From assembly GCA_947462515.1 (NCBI GenBank), contig CANHPJ010000104.1:1-6638 (forward strand): DNA of 6,638 nt. Reading direction: 5' to 3'. This DNA comes from Bacteroidota bacterium (GTDB lineage Bacteria > Bacteroidota > Bacteroidia > JACCXN01). Positions 1-6,194 of this stretch are shown one piece after another (within the stretch, counting starts at the first letter, position 1; each line of letters begins with the position of its first letter). The position numbers were made by a program, and so were the translations under genes. The notes under the pieces are model-generated. The model was not told where the DNA came from and ran no database searches. It saw nothing but the letters and a program-made list of their open reading frames with translations.

Positions 1-1
1 G

Positions 2-1336
2 AATATGCTAAACATCCCTATTTACCTCTACGAAGCAGCTCAAGTAAATCCTGATAGAACAAATCTCTCTGTTATACGCGCTGGTGAATATGAGGGTTTC
101 TTTAAAAAAATTACGCTACCTGAATGGAAACCGGATTTTGGACCTTCAGTATTCAATTCAAAAACTGGCGCCACAGTTATTGGCGCAAGAGATTTTTTAG
201 TGGCCTATAACATAAACCTGAACACGACGTCTACCCGAAAAGCTAACTCCATTGCTTTTGATGTACGCGAAGCCGGCAGAGTAATGCGCGAGGGAGATTC
301 TTTAACAGGAAAAATTGTAACCGATGAAAAAGGAAACCCTATAAGTATTCCTGGCTCTTTAAAGGCAGTTAAAGCTATAGGTTGGTATATAGAGGAATAC
401 AAAGTGGCACAAATCTCTATAAACCTCACTAACATAAATATCACACCCATACATGTGGCCTTCGATGAAGTTTGCAAAAAAGCAGAGCAAAGGGGAATAA
501 GGGTTACGGGTTCTGAATTGGTGGGCCTCGTACCTCTGAAGGCCATGCTGGATGCAGGAAAATATTTCCTGAAAAAACAGAAAAGATCGGTTGGTGTTTC
601 TGAAAAAGAACTTATTCATATTGCTGTTAAATCGCTTGGCCTAGATGAACTTGGCCCCTTCGATCCTGAAAAAAGAATAATAGAATACATGCTTAAAGGC
701 AAAGATTCAGCCAAACTGGCCAACATGACCCTTATTGAATTTGCCGACGAAACAGCCTCTGAGTCACCTGCCCCGGGCGGCGGATCTATCTCTGCTTATA
801 TAGGTTCATTGGGAATCTCCTTAGCCACGATGGTAGCTAATCTCTCCTCACACAAAAAAGGATGGGATGACCGGTGGGAGGAATATTCCATTTGGGCTGA
901 ACAAGGCCAGCATTACAAAGACGAACTACTGAAATTGGTTGATGAAGACACCAATGCCTTCAACAAAATAATGAATGCATTCAGCCTTCCTAAAGGAACC
1001 GATCAAGAAAAGCAAACAAGAACGGATGCTATTCAGTCGGCTACAAAATATGCCATCGAAATCCCTTTTAGAGTCATGGAATTATCCTACCAATCCATTG
1101 CTGTTATAAAAGCTATGGCCGAGATTGGAAATCCCAATTCTGTCACCGATGCCGGTGTTGGTGCTCTCTGTGCCAGATCTGCTGTAATTGGAGCCTTCTT
1201 GAATGTTAAGATAAATGCTTCCGGCTTAAATGACAAAGATTATGTTAGGCAAATATTAGAAAAAGGGAATTTAATTGTTGAAAAAACAAAAGAACTTGAA
1301 AGAGATATATTAAGTATTGTTGAAAGTAAAATTTAA
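2..1336 (+). CDS. ftcD: Bifunctional glutamate formimidoyltransferase / formimidoyltetrahydrofolate cyclodeaminase, 5'-partial
   Basis: This cytoplasmic enzyme handles the last steps of histidine breakdown. It moves the formimino group of N-formimino-L-glutamate to tetrahydrofolate, releasing glutamate, then deaminates it to 5,10-methenyl-THF and ammonia. The reading frame is open to the left edge. The first visible Met (position 5) aligns by memory near residue 120 of the human enzyme, so roughly 120 N-terminal residues are missing and that Met is internal. Counting from it, residues 1-190 are the rest of the transferase part (PIYLYEAA, IRAGEYEG, PDFGPS, GATVIGAR, AIGWYIEE, ELVGLVPLKAMLDA). 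The linker carries LGPFDPEKRIIEY (215-227). The cyclodeaminase part starts near 240, with SPAPGGGSISA (254-264) and LVDEDTNAF (311-319), the latter matching the acidic LVDADAEAF stretch of the mammalian enzyme. Compared with the human protein, about 19-25 extra residues lie at 92-116. Both halves look intact where visible. Identification is secure; the true start lies outside the window. Confidence 0.95.
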   Translation, partial: NMLNIPIYLYEAAQVNPDRTNLSVIRAGEYEGFFKKITLPEWKPDFGPSVFNSKTGATVIGARDFLVAYNINLNTTSTRKANSIAFDVREAGRVMREGDSLTGKIVTDEKGNPISIPGSLKAVKAIGWYIEEYKVAQISINLTNINITPIHVAFDEVCKKAEQRGIRVTGSELVGLVPLKAMLDAGKYFLKKQKRSVGVSEKELIHIAVKSLGLDELGPFDPEKRIIEYMLKGKDSAKLANMTLIEFADETASESPAPGGGSISAYIGSLGISLATMVANLSSHKKGWDDRWEEYSIWAEQGQHYKDELLKLVDEDTNAFNKIMNAFSLPKGTDQEKQTRTDAIQSATKYAIEIPFRVMELSYQSIAVIKAMAEIGNPNSVTDAGVGALCARSAVIGAFLNVKINASGLNDKDYVRQILEKGNLIVEKTKELERDILSIVESKI

Positions 1337-1367
1337 AAAAAGAGCCGTTTCAACGGCTCTTTTTTTT
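1335..1367 (+). terminator. Intrinsic terminator after ftcD
   Basis: AGAGCCGTT (1341-1349) is the exact reverse complement of AACGGCTCT (1352-1360). This gives a GC-rich stem of eight to nine pairs with a tiny loop, followed by seven T (1361-1367) and preceded by six A (1335-1340) that can extend the stem. It begins at the ftcD stop codon itself. The flanking A tract means it could also stop transcription from the other direction, but no gene on the minus strand needs it here. Confidence 0.93.
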
Positions 1368-1390
1368 ATCCTTCAAATCATCAAAAATCC

Positions 1391-1406
1391 GTGAAATATT
1401 TTTCAC
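1391..1406. repeat. Short inverted repeat GTGAAA-N4-TTTCAC upstream of the patatin gene
   Basis: GTGAAA (1391-1396) and TTTCAC (1401-1406) are perfect reverse complements around four bases (TATT). The site lies 73 bases before the start codon of the patatin gene, in the only stretch available for its promoter. It has no T tract behind it, so it does not look like a terminator. A dimeric regulator site is possible. The half-site spacing does not fit CRP (GTGA-N6-TCAC), as here GTGA and TCAC are eight apart. A 12-base match in AT-rich DNA can arise by chance. Confidence 0.3.
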
Positions 1407-1478
1407 ACTTCAAACAACTTTTTAATAAAAAATGCGTATTAAGAATGTTACCATAATACACATTAAAGAGTTTAGAAC

Positions 1479-3764
1479 ATGTGGCAAAAAATTAAAAACA
1501 GCCAATCATTCAAAAGAGTTTTTTATTTTTTTCCCCTTCAGTTGCTTTTTGTACATCTGAAAAAAAATCAGGTGCTTTTAATTTTTTGGCTTTTAATTTA
1601 TGGATTTATATCCGGTAACATAGCAGAAAAATATGGCGCTTCCAACTTGTTCCTGCATCCAGAATACCTCGGGAAATCAGACTTCTGGTCTTATTTAATT
1701 GTTGGTTTTGCCTTTGGTGGGTTTATTATGGCATATAATATTTCCAGCTATATCATCAATGGCTTCCGATTTCAATTTCTAGCTACTCTTTCAAAACCGT
1801 TTCTAAAATACTGCCTCAACAACGCATTATTACCTCTTATTTTCATCATTTTTTACATAATAAAAATTGTTGAAACACACATCAGCGAAGGCTATAACTC
1901 AAACATTACGATCATTTTAAACATAATCAGCTTTATTACCGGAAACTTGTTTTTTATTTTCCTCTCTCTTTCCTATTTCTTAACCACCAATAAAGATATT
2001 TTCAAACTATTTGGAATCATTACCGATGATGGATATGGCTCCAATGCCAACATAGCCAATCCTGTAAAAGATGTTTTCCATAAAAAAGAAAAATGGCTTA
2101 ATAATTCCACTAAGACCAAGGAATGGAAGGTCGAAACTTATTTGACTCAACCGTTTAAAGTCTCCTTGGCCAGAGACTGCAGCCATTACGACAATAAAAT
2201 GCTGGAAGGAGTTTTTCACCAGAATAATATCAATGCCGCCTACTTTCAAATTGCTGTTATCATATCGCTTCTGGTGCTTGGCTTTTTCAGAGAAGTTAGA
2301 ATTTTTATGATTCCGGCCGGCGCAACAGTTTTTTTACTTTTCACCATGCTATTAATGCTTGCCAGCGCCTTGCACTCATGGGTTAGAGGCTGGTCAACTT
2401 CAATTTACATTGCCCTATTTTTACTTTTTAATTTTATCTCAGGCCAAGACTTTTTCAACTACGAAAACCAAATTTTCGGAATGAATTACAACACGGAAAA
2501 AGTAATTTATTCTAATGAAAATCTTTTAAAGCATGCCAAAGACAAAAAAGTTCAACAAATAGATTTTGAAAACAATATCGAGATATTGAATAAATGGAGA
2601 ATAAAAAACTCTACCAACACCATCGAAAGACAAAAAAAACCAAAATTCGTAATTGTATGCTCCAGTGGTGGTGGCTTAAGAGCTTCTTTATGGACTTTGC
2701 ATTCGATACAACATGCCGATAGTATTTTAAAAGGACAATTACTCAATCACACCCAAATGATGTGCGGGTCATCAGGCGGGATGATAGGAGCTGCTTATTT
2801 GAGAGAAATTTACCTTAGAAGTCAAAACGACAAGTCAGTTAAAATTCATAATCCCCTTTACAAGGAAAAAATTGCTCATGACCTGCTCAATCCAATAATT
2901 TTTACTGCTGCTGTTAATGATATGTTCATTCGACTGCAAAAGTTTAAAGATGGCGAATATACCTATGTGAAAGACAGAGGCTATGCCTTTGAAAAACAAC
3001 TAAATCAAAACACAGATAATTTTCTAAACAAAAGACTCCGAGAATACCACAAACCCGAAAAAGAAGGAAAAATTCCACTTTTGATGTTTACTCCTACTAT
3101 AATTAATGATGGCAGGAGATTATTGGTGGCATCGCAGCCTGTATCATATATGACTAATAATGAACCTCTTCAAAACATGTCAAATATTCCTTTACCCGAA
3201 ACAATTGAATACAGTAGATTTTTTAAAAACCAGGATGCTGACAACATCTGGTTTACCAGTGCTTTAAGAATGAATGCCACATTTCCCTATATATTCCCGG
3301 TTGTATCGCTGCCAAGCAAACCCGCTATTGAAATTATGGATGGTGGTATCAGAGATAATTATGGTATTAAAACTGCTCTCTTATATCTTTTTAAATTTAG
3401 AAACTGGATAAGTTCCAATACAAGTGGCGTAGTAATTGTTCAAACCCGCGATAAATACAAAGAACTTGAAGTAGAAAACAACCCGACTAAAACTAATTTC
3501 CAAAGTCTTACAGGCCCTCTAGGCAGCTTTTATGGCAACTTTGATAAAATTCAAAATTTCAACAATGACGAAGTTCTACAATATGTAAGCGCCTGGTTTG
3601 ATGGCCAAATTGACGTTGTTGATTTTCAATTAAAAAACGATGAAAAACTGAAAATCAGCATGAGCTGGCACCTAACTCCTCAAGAGAAGAAAAATGTCAT
3701 AGAAGCCATCTACCTGAAAGAAAATCAAGATGCAATAAAAAAATTACAAACGCTTCTTAATTAA
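1479..3764 (+). CDS. Multi-pass membrane protein with C-terminal patatin-like phospholipase domain
   Basis: This is a predicted membrane-bound acyl hydrolase; the lipid substrate is unknown. The 761 residues fall into two halves. The first 320 are rich in hydrophobic segments, at about 31-48, 69-92, 115-131, 143-168, 255-272, 276-298 and 306-321, with a soluble stretch at 170-250. Residues 13-28 (FPLQLLFVHLKK) look like an interfacial helix. From about 388 comes a patatin fold. It has the oxyanion-hole loop SSGGGLRAS (395-403), the nucleophile elbow GSSGG (430-434, Ser432 catalytic) and DGG (621-623, Asp621 catalytic), so the Ser/Asp dyad is complete. The SGGGxRA form recalls group IV phospholipases A2 as well as patatins. 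An in-frame TAG at 1473-1475 lies two codons before this ATG, which fixes the start as the first possible. No clear Shine-Dalgarno is seen. The gene is bounded upstream by the ftcD terminator, so it probably has its own promoter. Membrane-helix number, and hence which side the catalytic domain faces, is uncertain. Confidence 0.88.
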   Translation: MWQKIKNSQSFKRVFYFFPLQLLFVHLKKNQVLLIFWLLIYGFISGNIAEKYGASNLFLHPEYLGKSDFWSYLIVGFAFGGFIMAYNISSYIINGFRFQFLATLSKPFLKYCLNNALLPLIFIIFYIIKIVETHISEGYNSNITIILNIISFITGNLFFIFLSLSYFLTTNKDIFKLFGIITDDGYGSNANIANPVKDVFHKKEKWLNNSTKTKEWKVETYLTQPFKVSLARDCSHYDNKMLEGVFHQNNINAAYFQIAVIISLLVLGFFREVRIFMIPAGATVFLLFTMLLMLASALHSWVRGWSTSIYIALFLLFNFISGQDFFNYENQIFGMNYNTEKVIYSNENLLKHAKDKKVQQIDFENNIEILNKWRIKNSTNTIERQKKPKFVIVCSSGGGLRASLWTLHSIQHADSILKGQLLNHTQMMCGSSGGMIGAAYLREIYLRSQNDKSVKIHNPLYKEKIAHDLLNPIIFTAAVNDMFIRLQKFKDGEYTYVKDRGYAFEKQLNQNTDNFLNKRLREYHKPEKEGKIPLLMFTPTIINDGRRLLVASQPVSYMTNNEPLQNMSNIPLPETIEYSRFFKNQDADNIWFTSALRMNATFPYIFPVVSLPSKPAIEIMDGGIRDNYGIKTALLYLFKFRNWISSNTSGVVIVQTRDKYKELEVENNPTKTNFQSLTGPLGSFYGNFDKIQNFNNDEVLQYVSAWFDGQIDVVDFQLKNDEKLKISMSWHLTPQEKKNVIEAIYLKENQDAIKKLQTLLN

Positions 3765-3787
3765 TTTCCGAAGCAAAACAATCAAAA

Positions 3788-3812
3788 AAAACAAAATTGA
3801 AAATTTTGTTTT
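3788..3812 (+). terminator. AT-rich hairpin after the patatin gene, possible weak terminator
   Basis: AAAACAAAATT (3788-3798) and AATTTTGTTTT (3802-3812) are perfect reverse complements of eleven bases around GAA. The hairpin starts 23 bases after the patatin stop. Its stem has a single G-C pair and there is no run of T after it beyond the stem itself, so termination would be weak. It may instead be a partial attenuator between this gene and apaG, or a chance product of A/T-rich sequence. Confidence 0.4.
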
Positions 3813-3835
3813 GTGGAAAACAAAGCATAAAATTG
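3805..3835 (+). promoter_or_regulatory. Candidate Bacteroidota-type promoter for apaG
   Basis: TTTG at 3805-3808 and TAAAATTG at 3828-3835 are 19 bases apart. This resembles the Bacteroidota pattern of a -33 TTTG and a -7 TAnnTTTG, with one mismatch in the second element. The start codon of apaG follows 26 bases after the second element. The -33 part lies inside the right arm of the AT-rich hairpin at 3788-3812. Such matches are common in AT-rich DNA, so this is a suggestion only. Confidence 0.25.
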
Positions 3836-3861
3836 CATTAACTAACCTATACTTATTACTT

Positions 3862-4248
3862 ATGGTAACTAAAGTAACTTCGGGCGTAAAAATAAGTGTT
3901 GAAACTTTATACAGGAATGCCCTATCTAACCCACAAAAAAATCACTACTTTTTTTCATATAAAATCACCATTGAAAACTTAACTGATTGTGAAGTTAAAT
4001 TATTAAAAAGACACTGGCAGATTTTTGATTCTTCGGGAATATACAACGAGGTAGACGGTGACGGCGTTATCGGAAAAACCCCTTCAATAAAACCGGGTGA
4101 ATCATTTGTATATGAATCTGGATGTAACCTGACATCGGACATTGGAACAATGTATGGCAATTATGTGATGGAAAAAACTCTTGACAAAACCCAATTTGAG
4201 GTTCAAATACCTGAATTTTTATTGATAGTTCCTGCCAGATTAAATTAG
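3862..4248 (+). CDS. apaG: ApaG family protein (DUF525)
   Basis: This is a small cytoplasmic protein with a fibronectin-III-like beta-sandwich fold. The family was linked to Co2+/Mg2+ resistance in enterobacteria, but its biochemical role is not settled. The 128 residues match the usual family length (about 125-128). The hallmark segment is at 66-87: GDGVIGKTPSIKPG followed by ESFVYESG. Other family features are the strand YKITIENLTD (33-42) and LLKRHWQIFDSSG (47-59). The chosen start is the ATG at 3862, giving MVTKVTSGVKISVET, as ApaG proteins normally begin. The frame stays open back to a TTG at 3811, but the extra 17 residues have no family counterpart and overlap a hairpin. The enterobacterial partners apaH and ksgA are not next to it. 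It follows the patatin gene by 97 bases, so read-through is possible. Two hairpins lie downstream. Confidence 0.93.
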   Translation: MVTKVTSGVKISVETLYRNALSNPQKNHYFFSYKITIENLTDCEVKLLKRHWQIFDSSGIYNEVDGDGVIGKTPSIKPGESFVYESGCNLTSDIGTMYGNYVMEKTLDKTQFEVQIPEFLLIVPARLN

Positions 4249-4291
4249 TTAGTTAAAAACTTTAAAACTATTGATTTTGCTTTTTTTCTCT

Positions 4292-4313
4292 AAGTATTAA
4301 AAATACTTTTTAT
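4292..4313 (+). terminator. Weak hairpin with T-rich tail after apaG
   Basis: AAGTATT (4292-4298) pairs exactly with AATACTT (4302-4308) around a three-base loop, and the next bases are T-rich (4307-4313). It lies 43 bases after the apaG stop. The seven-pair stem has only one G-C pair, so it would be a weak terminator at best. The stronger hairpin at 4337-4371 is more likely to end the apaG transcript. Confidence 0.35.
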
Positions 4314-4336
4314 TTGGTTTTTATTTATATATTTTT

Positions 4337-4387
4337 GAAATGCCAACCCAATTAAAAATGGTTGGCATTTCTGTTTCTATTTTTTAT
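4337..4387 (+). terminator. Strong hairpin terminator between apaG and the P5C dehydrogenase gene
   Basis: GAAATGCCAACC (4337-4348) is the exact reverse complement of GGTTGGCATTTC (4360-4371), a 12-pair stem with an 11-base A-rich loop. A T-rich stretch with a run of six to seven T follows (4372-4387). The long stem with a block of G-C pairs makes it a credible intrinsic terminator for apaG, although the T run is interrupted next to the stem. It sits only 38 bases before the next start codon, so a role in the leader of the downstream gene cannot be excluded. Confidence 0.7.
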
Positions 4388-4409
4388 AAACTTTAAATAT
4401 TTTCATTAA

Positions 4410-6038
4410 ATGCCTAAAGGAATTTACAATGTCCCTAAACCGGTTAATGAACCGGTTAAATCCTACGCTCCCGGCAGCCCGGAAAGAAAAGAACTAAAAG
4501 AAAAAATTGCTGAACTAAGAGCATCAACCGTTGATGTTCCTATGTATATAGGTGGCAAAGAAGTTAAAACAGGTAACACTGCTAAATTATCTCCTCCTCA
4601 TGATCACCAGCATGTGTTGGGTCATTATCACAAAGGCGACAAAACCCATGTGCATCAAGCTATTGATGCTGCTTTGGCTGCTAAAGAAAAATGGGCCAAC
4701 TTGTCTTGGGAACACAGAGCATCTATATTTTTAAAAGCCGCAGACTTACTAGCTGGACCATACAGAGCAAAAATCAATGCTGCTACCATGTTAGGACAAT
4801 CAAAAAATGCTTATCAGGCAGAAATTGACTCAGCCTGCGAACTGATCGACTTCTTGAGGTACAATGTAAGTTATATGACCGAAATTTACAGTCAACAACC
4901 CGGATCTAATCCTGGAATGTGGAATAGAGTTGAGCAGAGACCTCTGGAAGGATTTGTTTTCGCCCTAACTCCTTTCAACTTTACCGCTATTGCCGGAAAT
5001 CTGCCTTCATCATGCGCCTTAATGGGCAATACTGTTGTTTGGAAACCTTCCAACACTCAAATATATTCTGCTAATGTGATCATGGAAGTTTTCAGAGAAG
5101 CCGGATTGCCTGATGGGGTTATCAATCTTATATTCGTTTCCGGACCGGATGCTGGAGATATTATTTTCTCTCATCCTGATTTTGCCGGCATTCATTTTAC
5201 AGGTTCTACAGATGTTTTTAGAGAAATCTGGAAAACTATTGGAAATAACATACACCTCTATAAAACATATCCTAGGATAGTTGGAGAAACCGGAGGTAAA
5301 GATTTTATTGTTGCGCATTCTTCTGCAAATGCAAAAGAGGTTGCAACAGGCATTGTAAGAGGTGCGTTCGAATTTCAAGGACAAAAATGTTCCGCCGCCT
5401 CAAGAGCATATATTCCAAGTAATTTGTGGGAAGAAGTTAAAAATTACATCATTGAAGATATAAAAAGTATCAAGGTAGGACCTACTGAAGATTTTTCAAA
5501 TTTCGTTAACGCCGTAATCGACGAAAAATCTTTTGACAAACTAGCCGGTTTCATTGACAGAGCAAAATCAGACTCTAACGTAGAAATCGTTGCCGGTGGT
5601 AAATACGACAAATCTAAAGGATATTTTATTGACCCTACAATCATAAAAGTCAACGATCCTAAATATGTAACAATGTGTGAAGAATTGTTCGGCCCCATAT
5701 TAACGCTATTCGTTTATGATGCTGATAAATTCGAAGAGACGTTGAAACTTGTTGATGAAACTTCAATTTATTCTCTTACTGGAGCAATATTCGCAAAAGA
5801 CCGATATGCTGTAGAAACCGCCACGAAATTACTGGCTAACGCTGCTGGGAATTTCTATATTAATGATAAACCAACGGGGGCCGTTGTTGGCCAGCAACCA
5901 TTCGGTGGTGCAAGGGCTTCTGGCACCAATGATAAAGCCGGTTCAATGATTAACTTATTGCGCTGGGTTTCTCCCAGAACTATCAAAGAAACATTCGTAA
6001 CACCAACTGATTACAGATATCCTTTTTTAGCTCAGTAA
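4410..6038 (+). CDS. pruA: L-glutamate gamma-semialdehyde (1-pyrroline-5-carboxylate) dehydrogenase
   Basis: This cytoplasmic NAD+-dependent enzyme oxidises glutamate semialdehyde, the open form of pyrroline-5-carboxylate, to glutamate. That is the second step of proline breakdown, and arginine/ornithine routes also feed it. The 542 residues form one aldehyde dehydrogenase domain of the ALDH4 type. Visible landmarks are TPFNFTAI with Asn190 (oxyanion hole), WKPS with Lys212 (cofactor binding), FTGST (263-267), VGETGGK with Glu293 (general base), FQGQKCSA with Cys327 (nucleophile), EELFGPI (424-430) and QPFGGARASGTNDKAG near the C-terminus, typical of P5C dehydrogenases. The N-terminal 40 residues, with PGSPERKELKEKIAELR, also match that family. 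An in-frame TAA directly abuts the ATG, so this is the first possible start; no Shine-Dalgarno is seen. The enzyme stands alone and is not fused to proline dehydrogenase as in PutA. No proline dehydrogenase gene lies in the window. Confidence 0.95.
   Translation: MPKGIYNVPKPVNEPVKSYAPGSPERKELKEKIAELRASTVDVPMYIGGKEVKTGNTAKLSPPHDHQHVLGHYHKGDKTHVHQAIDAALAAKEKWANLSWEHRASIFLKAADLLAGPYRAKINAATMLGQSKNAYQAEIDSACELIDFLRYNVSYMTEIYSQQPGSNPGMWNRVEQRPLEGFVFALTPFNFTAIAGNLPSSCALMGNTVVWKPSNTQIYSANVIMEVFREAGLPDGVINLIFVSGPDAGDIIFSHPDFAGIHFTGSTDVFREIWKTIGNNIHLYKTYPRIVGETGGKDFIVAHSSANAKEVATGIVRGAFEFQGQKCSAASRAYIPSNLWEEVKNYIIEDIKSIKVGPTEDFSNFVNAVIDEKSFDKLAGFIDRAKSDSNVEIVAGGKYDKSKGYFIDPTIIKVNDPKYVTMCEELFGPILTLFVYDADKFEETLKLVDETSIYSLTGAIFAKDRYAVETATKLLANAAGNFYINDKPTGAVVGQQPFGGARASGTNDKAGSMINLLRWVSPRTIKETFVTPTDYRYPFLAQ
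4438..4457. repeat. Twin palindromic octamers AACCGGTT inside the start of pruA
   Basis: AACCGGTT occurs at 4438-4445 and again at 4450-4457, 12 bases apart. The octamer is its own reverse complement, so the unit is both a direct and an inverted repeat and can fold into a hairpin. It lies 28-48 bases after the pruA ATG and encodes the PVNEPVK stretch. It may be a coding coincidence of two similar Lys/Glu-Pro-Val steps, or a binding site for a regulator. Confidence 0.45.
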
Positions 6039-6052
6039 ATTGTAGAATATAT

Positions 6053-6081
6053 TTCAAAATGTATTTTGAATTTTTAATTTT
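6053..6081 (+). terminator. Probable terminator after pruA
   Basis: TTCAAAAT (6053-6060) and ATTTTGAA (6063-6070) are perfect reverse complements around GT. A T-rich tail follows (TTTTTAATTTT from 6071). It starts 15 bases after the pruA stop, the expected place. The stem has only one G-C pair, so efficiency is doubtful. Confidence 0.5.
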
Positions 6082-6133
6082 CTTTATCTTGTTTTAAGAA
6101 AAGATTAAAAAAATATTATAAAATTCATTCAAT

Positions 6134-6141
6134 TATCTTTG
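6134..6141 (+). promoter_or_regulatory. Bacteroidota -7 promoter element upstream of the PA-domain gene
   Basis: TATCTTTG matches the Bacteroidota primary sigma factor -7 consensus TAnnTTTG exactly and ends 53 bases before the start codon. Transcription would begin a few bases further on, just before or at the run of twelve A at 6149-6160, giving a leader of about 50 bases. No TTG was found 17-23 bases upstream, where the -33 element should be. The nearest, at 6089-6091, is too far. Confidence 0.5.
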
Positions 6142-6194
6142 ACTTATTAAAAAAAAAAAATTAGTTTTAAAGAATCAATCTAAATAACGACTAT

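Noticed and set aside
5..7. ATG at position 5 as the true start of ftcD
   Set aside because: The frame is open to the window edge, and this Met lies in the middle of the formimidoyltransferase domain by comparison with known FTCD proteins.
205..619. Minus-strand open frames within ftcD
   Set aside because: They lie wholly inside a well-identified gene and their translations show no recognisable domain. They are shadows of the + strand coding.
1391..1406. CRP/FNR site upstream of the patatin gene
   Set aside because: Half-sites GTGA and TCAC are eight bases apart rather than six, and the FNR half-sites TTGAT/ATCAA are absent. It is kept only as an unassigned inverted repeat.
3811..3861. Upstream TTG start giving ApaG 17 extra N-terminal residues
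   Set aside because: ApaG proteins normally start at the MVTKVTSG position. The extension lies partly in a perfect inverted repeat and has no family counterpart, so the ATG at 3862 was chosen.
4552..4734. Short + strand frame overlapping the start of pruA
   Set aside because: It is in a different frame from the clear ALDH4 protein, and its translation is low in information (Lys/Leu-rich).
5019..5698. Minus-strand open frames within pruA
   Set aside because: They lie inside the catalytic region of a securely identified gene, with no domain signature and no promoter.
6039..6194. Small RNA or tRNA gene in the pruA to PA-domain gap
   Set aside because: The stretch is almost entirely A/T, with no cloverleaf, no T-loop motif and no GC-rich structure beyond the short hairpin at 6053-6070.
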